Source of the DNA: Bacteroidota bacterium
GTDB taxonomy: Bacteria; Bacteroidota; Bacteroidia; Bacteroidales; TTA-H9
Direction of reading: 5' to 3'
DNA: 64,000 bases
NCBI GenBank assembly: GCA_003250395.1
Contig: QKGM01000038.1
Span: forward strand, 248,001 to 312,000
The notes beneath the pieces are model-generated. The model did not search any database and was not told the DNA's origin. It saw only the letters and a program-made list of their open reading frames with translations. The translations under genes and the position numbers were made by a program. Shown in pieces: positions 1 through 9,613 of this stretch. Within the stretch, counting starts at the first letter, position 1. Each line of letters opens with the position of its first letter.

Positions 1-37
1 CATCAGTTTTTGTAATAACCGGATATAACATGTTGTT

Positions 38-1207
38 ATGAGATTTAAAAAGAAAGGGTTAACCATACAAAACATCGGCCGGCAGAGATTCTGGACTGGT
101 ATATTCACTGGATTTGTGACCGCAACAATTCTCTCTCTGTTATTTAATTATTTCAGAGAGTTTTACAGGCTCCAGACCGGTATATCAACAGATTTACTTA
201 TCCTGGAGGATAATGAATTGTTGTTCTTCAACTTTTTCTTCACTTCTCTGGCATCAGTTTTAGGGCTCTCAGTATCCATCTGGATATGGATGAGTAATCC
301 GTATCATCATCGGATCTATGATAGATTGTACAAGCAGCTATCAGGGATAAATGCGATATTGGTTTTTTGGACTGTTTTGATGGTTATGGCCCGTTTTGGC
401 TCAATCCCTGCAAATGTTCTCTATGGAATGGCTGGTTACGACAACCATTTTAACCTGTTTGAAGAGTATAGTTTATTGTTTGTTCTTTTCCCTGTTATGA
501 TTTTTCTTCAAAGCTGGGCTTCAGTACGAATTGTTTATCGTGCTGGAAAATGGATACTATTCTCCTTTGTATTTTGCATGCTGACAAGCATCTTTCTGAC
601 AATAACAACGACTGTTAACCAGGATAAAATCAATGATGTATATTATAAAAAGTACGAAAAAGACTACCAATATATTAATGAGGAAATAGCGAAAGCAGAA
701 GCTGAATACGGATTGAGATTTGATGGCCGGACAATAAGTGTTCTGAAGAAATGGCATTCAGAGAATTCAGAGAAACAGGTACGAAGTATCCAGTCTTCAT
801 TTGCCGGAGGAGCTTCGGTATCTCTTGATTCAATAATTCTTGAAAAGATCATTATCAGAAATTTCAAGGAAGGGGGAAGACATTCAGGTAGTTCCCTCTT
901 AAATGAATGGCCCTATGCTTTGCCGAATGATATTTTAAAACAGATTCAGTTTTCCGGCTCTGATGAGAATAAACTTAAAGCTCTTTTTGAGGTCCTCGCG
1001 GAGGAGATAAACCTGGTGAATGCCTCTCTGGCGGGAGATTGGGAAGCAACAGGGTTGACTGATACTAAGAGAAGAAAGGCACAGGCAGGATTCTTTCCTG
1101 CTCATCAAATGGCACGAAAATTAAAAGCTGTAAAGGATAGTCTGTTAAATAACGGCAGGTATACTGTATTCGCGATGGAGTTACCGGGGATTGAGCAGGC
1201 AGACTGA
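38..1207 (+). CDS. hypothetical multi-pass membrane protein
   Basis: I do not recognise this 389-residue protein. It shows about five hydrophobic segments (near residues 17-39, 62-82, 106-127, 145-162 and 172-192) followed by a soluble C-terminal half of roughly 195 residues that is rich in charged residues. The only possible start is the ATG used here: an in-frame stop lies 12 bases upstream, so the gene is complete within the window. It points towards the oppositely oriented genes that follow and has no visible operon partner. No catalytic motif was seen. A sensor or a transport accessory protein is possible, but nothing in the sequence decides it. Confidence 0.7.
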   Translation: MRFKKKGLTIQNIGRQRFWTGIFTGFVTATILSLLFNYFREFYRLQTGISTDLLILEDNELLFFNFFFTSLASVLGLSVSIWIWMSNPYHHRIYDRLYKQLSGINAILVFWTVLMVMARFGSIPANVLYGMAGYDNHFNLFEEYSLLFVLFPVMIFLQSWASVRIVYRAGKWILFSFVFCMLTSIFLTITTTVNQDKINDVYYKKYEKDYQYINEEIAKAEAEYGLRFDGRTISVLKKWHSENSEKQVRSIQSSFAGGASVSLDSIILEKIIIRNFKEGGRHSGSSLLNEWPYALPNDILKQIQFSGSDENKLKALFEVLAEEINLVNASLAGDWEATGLTDTKRRKAQAGFFPAHQMARKLKAVKDSLLNNGRYTVFAMELPGIEQAD

Positions 1208-1336
1208 AGTCTTAAGCCCGAACAGGATAGTTAATTACAACCGTCAGTCATGTCTTAGAAAACAGCAGCTGAATATATTAAACAGGCGCGCTTTTTTAAA
1301 ATTGACTTTCTATTACAGACCCGCTGACCGGGACGG
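1208..1336. other. convergent intergenic gap
   Basis: This 129-base gap separates two convergent genes. I see no convincing terminator hairpin in it. A short run of T near 1291-1296 follows a GC-rich hexamer, but no stem is formed. Confidence 0.4.
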
Positions 1337-1630
1337 TTAGTCTGGGATAATCAGGAAAACGTCTTCGTTGCTTTTCTTCATCATATATCGCTCACGGGCA
1401 AGTTTTTCAAGCAAATCTGGATCATCAGATAGCTGTTTAACTCCCTGGGAGTTATTTTTAATTTCCTGTTCAAAAAACAAGCGTTCTTTCTTGAGTTTGT
1501 TATATTCGATGGTAAGTTTTATTTGCCTGAAAATGTTGTTTTCGTCAAACACCAGCATCCAGGTAACGAACAGAATCAGAATGATTCCGTATTTATTTCT
1601 GAGATATTTGGGTATTTTGATGTTCTTCAT
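1337..1630 (-). CDS. FtsB/DivIC-like septum formation initiator
   Basis: This is a small bitopic membrane protein of 97 residues with the layout of the FtsB/DivIC family: a short basic N-terminus, one membrane segment at about residues 14-28, a charged coiled-coil stretch at about 35-60, and a conserved-looking tail with ARERYMM near residue 78. Family members join FtsL and FtsQ in the divisome and help activate septal peptidoglycan synthesis. It lies 12 bases downstream of the HD-domain gene, so the two are probably cotranscribed. It sits about 1.5 kb beyond the end of the dcw operon that encodes its expected partners. The family call rests on topology and the tail motif. Confidence 0.8.
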   Translation of the reverse strand: MKNIKIPKYLRNKYGIILILFVTWMLVFDENNIFRQIKLTIEYNKLKKERLFFEQEIKNNSQGVKQLSDDPDLLEKLARERYMMKKSNEDVFLIIPD

Positions 1631-1642
1631 GGCATGTTTTAC

Positions 1643-2197
1643 TTAGAGGTCCAGGTCGTGATGGATAAGAGTCATGGCATTCAAAGCTAAAACGACGAAT
1701 TCTTCAATAGGTAATCCGATTTTTTCACATTCGAGTATGTTTTCCCGTTTCACGCTTGCAGCGAAGGCTTTTTCCTTCATACGTTTAATAACGGATTTTG
1801 GTTTTACCGATGCTACCTTACGATCGGGATAAACCAAAGCAGTGGCAGTGATCAGGCCTGTAATAGTCTCACCAGCGGCAAGGGCATGTTCAAGCATTGT
1901 TTCGCGTTGCCTTTCGCACGAATCTTCGTTGTGTGCACCTATCGCTTCAATCATGCGGGGGTCTTCACCCAGTTCAGTCAATATCCTTACCGTTTCACGA
2001 CCATGTGTTTTCGGGTCGGCATTGGTGATTTCAACATCAAGGTCATGCAGCAGGCCTGCCATGGCCCACAAATCAACATCCTGGTCGAGGTGTACGGCCA
2101 ATTGGCGCATTACAGCTTCAGAGGCCAGACTATGCTGAATCATTTTCTGGCTATTGATATATTGGTGGAGAAGGTCTATGGCACTTTCGCGATTCAT
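1643..2197 (-). CDS. HD-domain (HDIG-type) protein
   Basis: The 184-residue protein contains an HD metal-binding core: a histidine near residue 22, the HD pair at 51-52 (LLHDLD), and a later histidine near 89 (GAHNE). That is the order expected for the small HDIG phosphohydrolase family, whose members hydrolyse phosphate esters or nucleotides with a divalent metal. The substrate cannot be predicted. The protein looks cytosolic, with no membrane segment. The gene lies 15 bases from moaB upstream and 12 bases from the FtsB-like gene downstream, suggesting a three-gene unit. Confidence 0.85.
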   Translation of the reverse strand: MNRESAIDLLHQYINSQKMIQHSLASEAVMRQLAVHLDQDVDLWAMAGLLHDLDVEITNADPKTHGRETVRILTELGEDPRMIEAIGAHNEDSCERQRETMLEHALAAGETITGLITATALVYPDRKVASVKPKSVIKRMKEKAFAASVKRENILECEKIGLPIEEFVVLALNAMTLIHHDLDL

Positions 2198-2212
2198 TGC
2201 TACGATTTTTCT

Positions 2213-2719
2213 TCAATGATTACAATGAGGGTTCTTGTTTCCTTTTAATACATCAACAGCATGTTTTAAAAGGGGCATAATTACTTCGCAATACTCCCTG
2301 CCGGCTTTTGGGCTTCCGGGAAGGGTGAAAATGAGCGTTTTGTTAATAATGCCGGCTACACCACGGCTAAGAGCTGCTTTCGGGTTGGTAAGACCGTATT
2401 TCACTCTGATGAGTTCCATGACACCGGGTAATGTTTTATTGAGCATGGGGTCAATGGTTTCCGGTGTAATGTCTCTTGGGCCAATACCTGTACCTCCGCT
2501 TGTAAAGATAACCTCAACCGGGTTAGTTTCGGTAAAATAATAGATTAATTCACGGAGTTTGTCTGCATCATCTGGGATTAAACTATATCCTGTTGAACAC
2601 TCTATATTCTTATCTCTGCAATAATTTTCAATATAGTCAGAGATATCTGTACTGCTTGTGTCAGTGTATTCGCCTGCACTGGCACGATCGCTAAGGGTGA
2701 TAATCTGACATTTAATCAT
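2213..2719 (-). CDS. MoaB/Mog-family molybdopterin biosynthesis protein
   Basis: The 168-residue sequence has the molybdopterin-binding fold signature GGTGIGPRD at residues 75-83 and a second conserved patch LPGSPKAG at 133-140. Members adenylylate molybdopterin before metal insertion, or bind it. At about 168 residues it is a single-domain MoaB or MogA, not the fused MoeA or CinA type. No other molybdenum cofactor gene is in the window, so the choice between MoaB and MogA is open. It begins a probable operon with the HD protein and the FtsB-like gene, just after the dcw terminator. Confidence 0.85.
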   Translation of the reverse strand: MIKCQIITLSDRASAGEYTDTSSTDISDYIENYCRDKNIECSTGYSLIPDDADKLRELIYYFTETNPVEVIFTSGGTGIGPRDITPETIDPMLNKTLPGVMELIRVKYGLTNPKAALSRGVAGIINKTLIFTLPGSPKAGREYCEVIMPLLKHAVDVLKGNKNPHCNH

Positions 2720-2815
2720 AGTTCTGATTTATATAGGTTTATTTGCAGTCGATCGGTTAGTTTCCTGAATAAGAGTTCGAATAATACTATTTTGCGGGTT
2801 TTGGATTAAGCCTAA

Positions 2816-2839
2816 GAAAGCCGGCAAAAGCCGGCTTTC
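2816..2839 (-). terminator. hairpin terminator of the dcw operon
   Basis: A perfect 10-bp inverted repeat (GAAAGCCGGC, loop AAAA, GCCGGCTTTC) lies 28 bases past the end of the yqeY-like gene. Read on the minus strand the stem ends in a modest T-rich stretch (CTTTCTTAGG). Its position between yqeY and moaB suits the end of the dcw transcript. Confidence 0.7.
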
Positions 2840-2867
2840 CTGGTTCTGATTCACACTGTCCGGCGTA

Positions 2868-3323
2868 TTATATTCCAAGAGTCTGTTTGATAGCGACTGA
2901 GATTGCTTTATTATCTGCTTTCCCAGCCAGTTCTTTAGAGGCTGCCTGCATAACTTTTCCCATGTCTTTGATGGATGTTGCACCAACTTCAGTAATGATC
3001 CGTTTGACATGTTCCATGATTTCTTCTTCACTCATTTGTTGAGGAAGGTATGCTTCGATGATTGAGAGCTGATAGCGTTCTTCTTCAGCAAGGTCTGTCC
3101 TGTTTTCACGCTCATATATTTCGGCAGTATCACGTCTTTGTTTTACCAGTTTGTGTAACAGCTTAAACTCTACTTCATCAGGTATTTCTCCACCAGAGGT
3201 ATCTTTACCTGTTTTTTCCAAAAGCAGTGCAGCCTTAATCGCGCGCAAAGCTTCCAGTTTGCGTTTATCACGGGCAAGCATTGCAGCCTTGATATCATTA
3301 TTGATAATTATTTCGAGTGACAT
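2868..3323 (-). CDS. GatB/YqeY-domain protein
   Basis: The 151-residue protein matches the YqeY family across its length: an N-terminal helix region with ARDKRKLEALRAIKAA, a middle KQRRDTAEIYE stretch, and the typical YLPQQMSEEEI segment. The family resembles the tRNA-binding tail domain of GatB and may bind tRNA, but its role is not settled. The gene lies 13 bases after ftsZ and is the last gene of the dcw operon. A yqeY homologue next to ftsZ is a common Bacteroidota arrangement. Confidence 0.9.
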   Translation of the reverse strand: MSLEIIINNDIKAAMLARDKRKLEALRAIKAALLLEKTGKDTSGGEIPDEVEFKLLHKLVKQRRDTAEIYERENRTDLAEEERYQLSIIEAYLPQQMSEEEIMEHVKRIITEVGATSIKDMGKVMQAASKELAGKADNKAISVAIKQTLGI

Positions 3324-3336
3324 GGTAATCGTTTAT

Positions 3337-4911
3337 TTAGTCAACATTATCGTGCAAGTATGAGTTGTTTTTTATTTCAGGTGTTCCGTTCTCACTGGTA
3401 AGCACGAAACGTGATACCACAGATTCGCTTGATGGAACTGTATCAGCCAGAGTAACGTTTTTGCGTTGATAAGCTGGTTGGTTTTCCATTTCTGTGAGGG
3501 CAGCGGGGTTTTTGGAGCGCCAACTCATTTCACGAAGCTGGCGTTTAACAATAGATTCTCGTTCAGCACTGCGTGCTTCCATTCGTTCAGTATTGAATCC
3601 TGAAGGCAGGGTTTGCTCAATAGATTGAGCTTTTTTATCGGGCTCACCTGATTGATTCATCATCGGTTCGTTGGCGAGGGCAGTTTCGGATGAGCGACTG
3701 ATGAGAACAGGTTCTGTAAGCGATGTTGTCGGATCGGGCTGCGGAACAGAAAGTGTGGGTACCTCCGTAGTTTCCAGTTGATGTACGATGATTTCAGGTT
3801 TAGCTCTTTCAGCAACCTGTTCTGTCTTAGGTGTTATCAGGGTAATCTCATCGATGGCATCTTTCTTCGGGTTAATATTAACAGTAGAATGAACAGTATC
3901 ATTAAGCCCGACTACGGTTTTCTTCAATCCGGATGTTTCCGCGGATAATGGTTTTGTTGCAAACCCGGTTGCAATGAGAGTTATACTAAGTCTGTCTTCA
4001 AGCGACTGATCGATACCGGTTCCCCAAATAATATCGGCTTCAAGTCCTGCTGATTCCTGTATGTAGTCTGTTATTTCGGTTACCTCGTCCATGGTAACTT
4101 CTTCTGTCCCTGAGGCAATATAGAGTAAAATATTTTTCGCTCCAAGGATATCGCTATCATTGAGTAATGGAGAAGATAATGCTACCTCGACAGCTTCAAG
4201 AGCGCGATTTTCACCAGAGGCAATACCTGAGCCCATGATAGCTTTGCCAGAGTCTTTCATGACAGTTTTTACATCTTCGAAGTCGACATTCACATATCCC
4301 TTTACAGTGATAATTTCAGCGATACCTTTTGCTGCGGTGGTTAATACATTATCTGCATGGTCAAATGCTTCGGTCAGTTTTAAGTCACCATATAGTTCGC
4401 GTAACTTGTCATTGTTGATGATCAGCAGCGTATCAACATACTTACGCAGTTCCTCGATGCCTTGTTCAGCCTGAAGTTTACGTCTTCTCCCTTCAAAAGA
4501 GAATGGGATCGTGACAATACCAACAGTGAGTATATCCAGTTCGCGGGCGATTGAAGCAATAACAGGTGCTGCACCAGTCCCGGTTCCTCCGCCCATACCT
4601 GCTGTAATGAACAGCATCTGGGTATTTTTCTCAAGTAATTCGCGGATTTGTTCTATTGACTCTTCAGCAGCTTTACGTCCTACTTCTGGCTTTGCACCAG
4701 CTCCGAGCCCGTTAATTCCCAATTGAATCTTTGTCGGGACGGGGCTTGATTCCAGGGCCTGTGCGTCAGTATTGCACTGAATAAAATCTACATCCTTAAT
4801 TGTATGCTTAAACATATGGTTGACGGCGTTGTTTCCACCACCCCCAACTCCCACAACTTTTATAATTGAAGACTGCGCTTTCGGCAGGTCGAATTTCAGC
4901 ATGTCGTTCAT
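3337..4911 (-). CDS. ftsZ: cell division protein FtsZ
   Basis: FtsZ is the tubulin-like GTPase that forms the division ring. The 524-residue protein has the glycine-rich nucleotide loop GGGGNN near 23-28 and the tubulin signature GGGTGTG at 107-113. The NVDFEDVKTVM stretch (the T7 catalytic loop) completes the GTPase. Residues from about 320 onward form a long variable linker, so the protein is longer than the roughly 380-residue FtsZ of Escherichia coli, as is usual in Bacteroidota. It ends in the short tail YLHDNVD, presumably the contact for FtsA. Two ATG codons (residues 1 and 4) are possible starts. It lies 91 bases downstream of ftsA. Confidence 0.98.
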   Translation of the reverse strand: MNDMLKFDLPKAQSSIIKVVGVGGGGNNAVNHMFKHTIKDVDFIQCNTDAQALESSPVPTKIQLGINGLGAGAKPEVGRKAAEESIEQIRELLEKNTQMLFITAGMGGGTGTGAAPVIASIARELDILTVGIVTIPFSFEGRRRKLQAEQGIEELRKYVDTLLIINNDKLRELYGDLKLTEAFDHADNVLTTAAKGIAEIITVKGYVNVDFEDVKTVMKDSGKAIMGSGIASGENRALEAVEVALSSPLLNDSDILGAKNILLYIASGTEEVTMDEVTEITDYIQESAGLEADIIWGTGIDQSLEDRLSITLIATGFATKPLSAETSGLKKTVVGLNDTVHSTVNINPKKDAIDEITLITPKTEQVAERAKPEIIVHQLETTEVPTLSVPQPDPTTSLTEPVLISRSSETALANEPMMNQSGEPDKKAQSIEQTLPSGFNTERMEARSAERESIVKRQLREMSWRSKNPAALTEMENQPAYQRKNVTLADTVPSSESVVSRFVLTSENGTPEIKNNSYLHDNVD

Positions 4912-5002
4912 AATTTTTATCCTTTTCGAAATTAATCTAATATTATTCGTGTAATGTTATTTTTTTGAATTAGTTATCAACAATCTATTGTTAATAACTT
5001 TT

Positions 5003-6328
5003 CTATTCACTACCTTCATCAAACCATCTTTGAATTCTCTCCAGAAAGCTGGTTCTCCGGCGTGTTTCTTCATCCTTTTTTTCTTTTTCTTTCTGAACTG
5101 GCTGGTTCGGTACAGAGGCAGGCTGAGACGGAATCGGATCTTCTTTTCGTGTTCTTTTTTTCTGTTCTGATTCGTACCGCTGAAGCCCCATGATGACAAG
5201 TCCAATACCGGTTGCGTAAGCCGGGCTGGCCATCTCTTCCGGGCATCCTGGTGCAAGATGCTCATTTGGGTATCCTATTCGGACATCCATACCAGTCATG
5301 TATTCTGTTAGTTGGCGGACATGCTTCAATTGAGCACCTCCACCGGTCAGTACAATCCCGGCAATTAATTTTTTCTCGAAACCGGAGTTTTTAATTTCGT
5401 AATAGATATTTTCAATTATTTCTTCCATCCTTGCCTGAATTATATTGGCAAGGTTTTTTAAAGTGATTTCCTTGGGTGGTCTGCCTCTAAGACCAGGTAT
5501 TGCTACTACTTCTTCATCACGGTTTTCTCCTGCAAGCGCTGAACCGAATTTTATTTTCAATTCTTCGGCATGCTTTTTAATAATGCTACACCCTTCTTTT
5601 ACGTCTTCTGTAATAATATCTCCACCAAATGGTATTACAGCAGTATGCCTGATGATATGATCCTGGAAAATTGCAATATCTGTAGTACCGCCGCCGATAT
5701 CTACCAATACTACACCAGCTTCTTTCTCTTCTTCAGAAAGAACAGCTTCAGCAGAGGCAATTGGTTCCAGAATTAGTTCCACAACTTCAAGCCCTGCCTT
5801 TCTGACGCATTTGTAGATATTTTTAGCTGCAGCTGTCTGTCCGATAATAATATGGAAATTAGCTTCGAGTGAATTACCCAGCATGCCGACGGGATGCTTA
5901 ATACCTTGTTCTCCGTCAATAATAAAATCCTGTGGAATTACATCAATCACCTCTTCTCCCGGGTTCATGTTCAGGTTGTACATATTGTTGATTAATGTAT
6001 CTATATCCTGTTGGGCAATTTCATCATCAGCATTTCCTCTAATGAGGTTACCGCGATGCTGCAGGCTTTTGATATGTTGACCGGCAATACCTACATTAAC
6101 ATATTTAATCTCCACACCTGATTTGGCTTCGGCCTCCTCGATGGCCAGTTTTATGGATTGGACGGTGTTTTCAATGTTAGAGACCATGCCTCTTTTAACG
6201 CCAATAGATTCCGTACGGCCGTAACCAAGGATTTCTATTTTTCCATGTTCATTTCTGCGACCAACAATGGCTGCGATTTTGGTTGTTCCGATATCGAGCC
6301 CTACGATGAATACTTCCTGGGATTTCAT
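5003..6328 (-). CDS. ftsA: cell division protein FtsA
   Basis: FtsA is the actin-like ATPase that anchors FtsZ to the membrane. The 441-residue protein opens with the phosphate-1 loop DIGTTK at 12-17, contains the 1C/SHS2 subdomain instead of a classical actin 1B domain, and has the phosphate-2 loop VDIGGGTTD and the adenosine motif LTGGGAQL. After a charged, lysine-rich linker it ends in FLERIQRWFDEGSE, which fits the usual membrane-targeting amphipathic helix. It lies 7 bases from ftsQ upstream. Confidence 0.97.
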   Translation of the reverse strand: MKSQEVFIVGLDIGTTKIAAIVGRRNEHGKIEILGYGRTESIGVKRGMVSNIENTVQSIKLAIEEAEAKSGVEIKYVNVGIAGQHIKSLQHRGNLIRGNADDEIAQQDIDTLINNMYNLNMNPGEEVIDVIPQDFIIDGEQGIKHPVGMLGNSLEANFHIIIGQTAAAKNIYKCVRKAGLEVVELILEPIASAEAVLSEEEKEAGVVLVDIGGGTTDIAIFQDHIIRHTAVIPFGGDIITEDVKEGCSIIKKHAEELKIKFGSALAGENRDEEVVAIPGLRGRPPKEITLKNLANIIQARMEEIIENIYYEIKNSGFEKKLIAGIVLTGGGAQLKHVRQLTEYMTGMDVRIGYPNEHLAPGCPEEMASPAYATGIGLVIMGLQRYESEQKKRTRKEDPIPSQPASVPNQPVQKEKEKKDEETRRRTSFLERIQRWFDEGSE

Positions 6329-6335
6329 AAGCCTA

Positions 6336-7124
6336 TTATTTTGAACAAACTATTTGATTTTCAAATTTTAAATTCACTGTTTTATATCTATCCCAACCAC
6401 GTTTTTTCAGAATTTTGTCGTAGAAGATGACTAATTTTCCGAATTTTTGTTCCAGATGAGATGTATCTCCAATAATGATTGTGTGATTGGATGTTATAGG
6501 AATCAATTCTATATCTCCTGATTCGGTTACATAAATCTGCCCGATAATTGCTGACAGTAATTTATCTTCAGCAATATATCTGTTTAAATACAGAACCGAA
6601 GGTAGTATTGACCGATTCTTTATTGAATCGGGAACTTCATTCACATTACCTCCTTTAACATATCGTGTATTGATATTTCCTGAAGCAACCAACACCTGCG
6701 CCGGAAAACCTGGCCTTGTAGGATACATTACTCCCTCTTTATCAATATAGAATTGCTCTCCCCAACGGTTATATATCCTGATGTCTGCTTCACGGGGTTC
6801 TGCTTTAACGCATAATCTCCCTGTTAAAGTCGGGAAAACTGCTGCATTGGCAACCCAGGGATTCCTTTTTATACGTGATTCTATTGATTTCAGATTAATA
6901 CTACTGATTCTTCGGCCTTTCAAAGGCTCTGAAGTGGAGGAGACCATTGTCCTGATTTCTGCTTCCGTCAGGATAACATCGTTTCCCGACATTTTGACAT
7001 CTATATCAATTCCCTTACAAAGCTGCTGGTTCCGGTTTACCCCGGCAAACCCGAGTATTACCAGAACGGCCGGAATCAGAAGTGACCAAAGAACAATTGT
7101 AGCTATATGTTTATACTTATGCAT
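6336..7124 (-). CDS. ftsQ: cell division protein FtsQ
   Basis: This 262-residue bitopic protein has a short cytoplasmic N-terminus, one membrane segment at about residues 8-26, and an extracytoplasmic part with the POTRA-like beta-strand pattern of FtsQ/DivIB. It scaffolds FtsB and FtsL in the divisome. The start overlaps the end of murC by 8 bases. Assignment relies on position between murC and ftsA and on topology, since FtsQ sequences are poorly conserved. Confidence 0.92.
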   Translation of the reverse strand: MHKYKHIATIVLWSLLIPAVLVILGFAGVNRNQQLCKGIDIDVKMSGNDVILTEAEIRTMVSSTSEPLKGRRISSINLKSIESRIKRNPWVANAAVFPTLTGRLCVKAEPREADIRIYNRWGEQFYIDKEGVMYPTRPGFPAQVLVASGNINTRYVKGGNVNEVPDSIKNRSILPSVLYLNRYIAEDKLLSAIIGQIYVTESGDIELIPITSNHTIIIGDTSHLEQKFGKLVIFYDKILKKRGWDRYKTVNLKFENQIVCSK

Positions 7125-8499
7125 GTTTTTGTTCGATTTGGTTTTTGATAATGTTTTCCAACGGTTCTACGAGCCTGTCGATGTCACCAGCACCAATTGT
7201 CAGCAGGATTTCAGGCTGTTTCTCTTCAATGTTTGTCAGAAGCATTTCTGAAGTAACAACTTTTGCATCAATTGACATTTTATCTGCAATGGTATGAGAG
7301 GTAATACCCTTGATGGGGGTTTCCCTGGCTGGATAGATGCCTAGCAGGTAACATTCATCCAATTTGCTTAATTCGTCTGCAAAACCATCTGCAAAATCCC
7401 GGGTACGGCTGAAGAGGTGAGGTTGGAATATTCCAGTGATCTTGCCTGCCGGATACATATGTCTGACAGAACTGATTAATGCTTTGATCTCTTCAGGATG
7501 ATGGGCATAATCGTCAATATATACACGCCCGTTAGTATTGATCCTGATATCAAACCGTCTTTTAATCCCGGTAAAAGTTGATAATCCTGTCCTGATTTGA
7601 TCCTCAGGGCAATTTGCCAACGCAGCCATTGTACAGGCTGCTACAGCGTTTTCTACGTTTACTTTTGCTGGAATCCCCGGACTTAGATTTCGTATAATTC
7701 GATTAGGCATTATCAGATCGAAATGATATCTGTTGCCATCAAATACAATATTTGCGGCATGGCAATCAGTGTCAGGGTCGTCCAGAGAATAGGAAAAAAC
7801 TTTTATGTCATCATTATTAATCTGCAGAGGGGTGCCGCCTTTTAAAATCAAATATCCACCTGGCTGAATTTGTTTCGCGAATTGTTCGAAACTGTCCAGT
7901 AATGCCTGATGTGAACCATAGATATCAAGGTGATCAGCATCAGTTGCAGTTATGGTTGCAATTAAAGGATTAAGGTGTAAGAAACTGCGATCAAATTCAT
8001 CAGCTTCAGTAACCATCCAGGGTGTGGGATGATCAGAGATTAGCAGATTATTGTGATAATTTTTGGAAATACCACCCAAAAAAGCATTGCAACCTATATC
8101 AGATTGATAGAGAATATGAGCAGTAAGTGTTGATGTTGTCGTTTTCCCGTGAGTTCCTGCTACTGCTATGGTTTTCCCTTCAGCTGTAATGATACCGAGG
8201 ATCTCTGATCTTTTGATTATTGGTATTCCTGTACTCCTGAGATGCACAAGGCCCTGGTGGGTTTTAGGGATTGCTGGTGTAAGAACAACCAAATCGATAT
8301 TATCAGGGATTAGCGCAAGTGATTCATCAAAACAGACTTGGATTCCTTCCTCTTTAAGTTCAGATATTAAGAGAGATGGAGTCTTGTCATATCCCGACAC
8401 CTCAGCACCTTTTCGTTTGAAATACCTGGCAATGGCACTCATGCCGATGCCTCCAATTCCAAGGAAATAGATGTGTTTTATGTCGTTAATTCTGATCAT
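7117..8499 (-). CDS. murC: UDP-N-acetylmuramate--L-alanine ligase MurC
   Basis: MurC adds L-alanine to UDP-MurNAc, the first step of stem-peptide synthesis. The 460-residue protein has the N-terminal nucleotide-binding GIGGIGMSA motif at about 14-22, the Mur ligase ATP loop GTHGKTTT in the central domain, and the DDYAHHPEEI segment typical of MurC. Length is normal. Its 5' end overlaps the murG stop region by 14 bases and its 3' end overlaps ftsQ by 8, indicating tight translational coupling. Confidence 0.98.
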   Translation of the reverse strand: MIRINDIKHIYFLGIGGIGMSAIARYFKRKGAEVSGYDKTPSLLISELKEEGIQVCFDESLALIPDNIDLVVLTPAIPKTHQGLVHLRSTGIPIIKRSEILGIITAEGKTIAVAGTHGKTTTSTLTAHILYQSDIGCNAFLGGISKNYHNNLLISDHPTPWMVTEADEFDRSFLHLNPLIATITATDADHLDIYGSHQALLDSFEQFAKQIQPGGYLILKGGTPLQINNDDIKVFSYSLDDPDTDCHAANIVFDGNRYHFDLIMPNRIIRNLSPGIPAKVNVENAVAACTMAALANCPEDQIRTGLSTFTGIKRRFDIRINTNGRVYIDDYAHHPEEIKALISSVRHMYPAGKITGIFQPHLFSRTRDFADGFADELSKLDECYLLGIYPARETPIKGITSHTIADKMSIDAKVVTSEMLLTNIEEKQPEILLTIGAGDIDRLVEPLENIIKNQIEQKHA

Positions 8500-9613
8500 G
8501 ATCCAAATTCAATAGATTAAGAATGTCCTCAGCAATCGTTTTGTCAGCATGTGGACGGGCAAGTAGTGCAATAGCATTTCCAAGTGAACGACATCTGTCT
8601 GTGTCGGACGCGAGGGAAAGTACTTCAGTAGCTAGTTTTTCTTTCAACTGCTTATCAGCTACCAGTAAGGCTGCTCCCTTCATAACCAGTGCTTCAGCGT
8701 TGTGCCTTTGATGATCTTCAGCCGCAGTAGGAAGTGGTACCAGAATGACTGGTTTGCCAACCACACATAATTCGGCAATGGCAATAGCTCCTGCACGGCT
8801 TATAATGATGTCAGCAGCAGAATAGGCGAGATCCATGCGATTAATAAAAGCAAAGGCTTTTAAACCATCTTTTTCGAATGGATCCAGTGCCTTTTTCGCA
8901 TCGGCTTCAAACGATACACCGGTCTGCCAGATAAGTTGTATATTATTATCTGCTAATTTGTTAATAAAAGTAACTACAGCATTGTTTATCGAACGTGCAC
9001 CCTGGCTTCCCCCCACAACAAGCAGTGTTGTTTTATGAGGATCTATTCCAAAATACCTTGCCCCGTCTCCCCTCTTTCCAGCTATGTCAACTGCATCCTG
9101 ACGGATGGGGTTTCCGCTGAGGATCAGTTTTGACTGGGGAAAATACTTTTCGAGACCCTCATAGGCAGTATATATACGTTGTGCTTTATCAGCCAGCAAT
9201 TTGTTGGTAATACCAGGAAATGAATTTTGTTCCTGAATAGCAGTTGGAATCTTCAGTAAGCTGGCAGCCCGTAATGTCGGGCCACTGGCATAACCTCCTG
9301 TACCGATTACCATATCAGGTTTGAATTGCTTTACAATATGGAATGCTTTCCATAAACTTACGACTATCTTAAGGGGGAACAGTAAGTTAGAAAAGCTGAA
9401 TTCTCTTTTTAATCCACTAATCCATAACCCTTTAATCTTATATCCGGCCTGTGGAACTTTCTCCATCTCCATGCGACCCTTTGCTCCAACAAAGAGGAAC
9501 TCGGCATCGGGCGACAATGCTTTAATTGCATTTGCAATTGCAACTGCCGGAAAGATATGTCCACCAGTACCACCTCCGCTCAGAATGATTCGTATTTTTT
9601 TAGTGTTATTCAT
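8486..9613 (-). CDS. murG: MurG glycosyltransferase (lipid II synthesis)
   Basis: MurG transfers GlcNAc from UDP-GlcNAc to lipid I at the inner face of the membrane, giving lipid II. The N-terminal loop GGGTGGH (residues 13-19), the GGYASGP loop and the C-terminal donor-site stretch with PLPTAAEDHQ are clear. I place the start at the ATG at 9613 (375 residues). An upstream in-frame ATG would add a 30-residue basic stretch lying within the ftsW coding region and unlike any MurG N-terminus. With this start the gene overlaps the end of ftsW by 8 bases. Confidence 0.97.
   Translation of the reverse strand: MNNTKKIRIILSGGGTGGHIFPAVAIANAIKALSPDAEFLFVGAKGRMEMEKVPQAGYKIKGLWISGLKREFSFSNLLFPLKIVVSLWKAFHIVKQFKPDMVIGTGGYASGPTLRAASLLKIPTAIQEQNSFPGITNKLLADKAQRIYTAYEGLEKYFPQSKLILSGNPIRQDAVDIAGKRGDGARYFGIDPHKTTLLVVGGSQGARSINNAVVTFINKLADNNIQLIWQTGVSFEADAKKALDPFEKDGLKAFAFINRMDLAYSAADIIISRAGAIAIAELCVVGKPVILVPLPTAAEDHQRHNAEALVMKGAALLVADKQLKEKLATEVLSLASDTDRCRSLGNAIALLARPHADKTIAEDILNLLNLDHDQN

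Noticed and set aside
6781-7251. 156-codon plus-strand frame across ftsQ and murC
   Set aside because: Antisense shadow of two clearly conserved genes.
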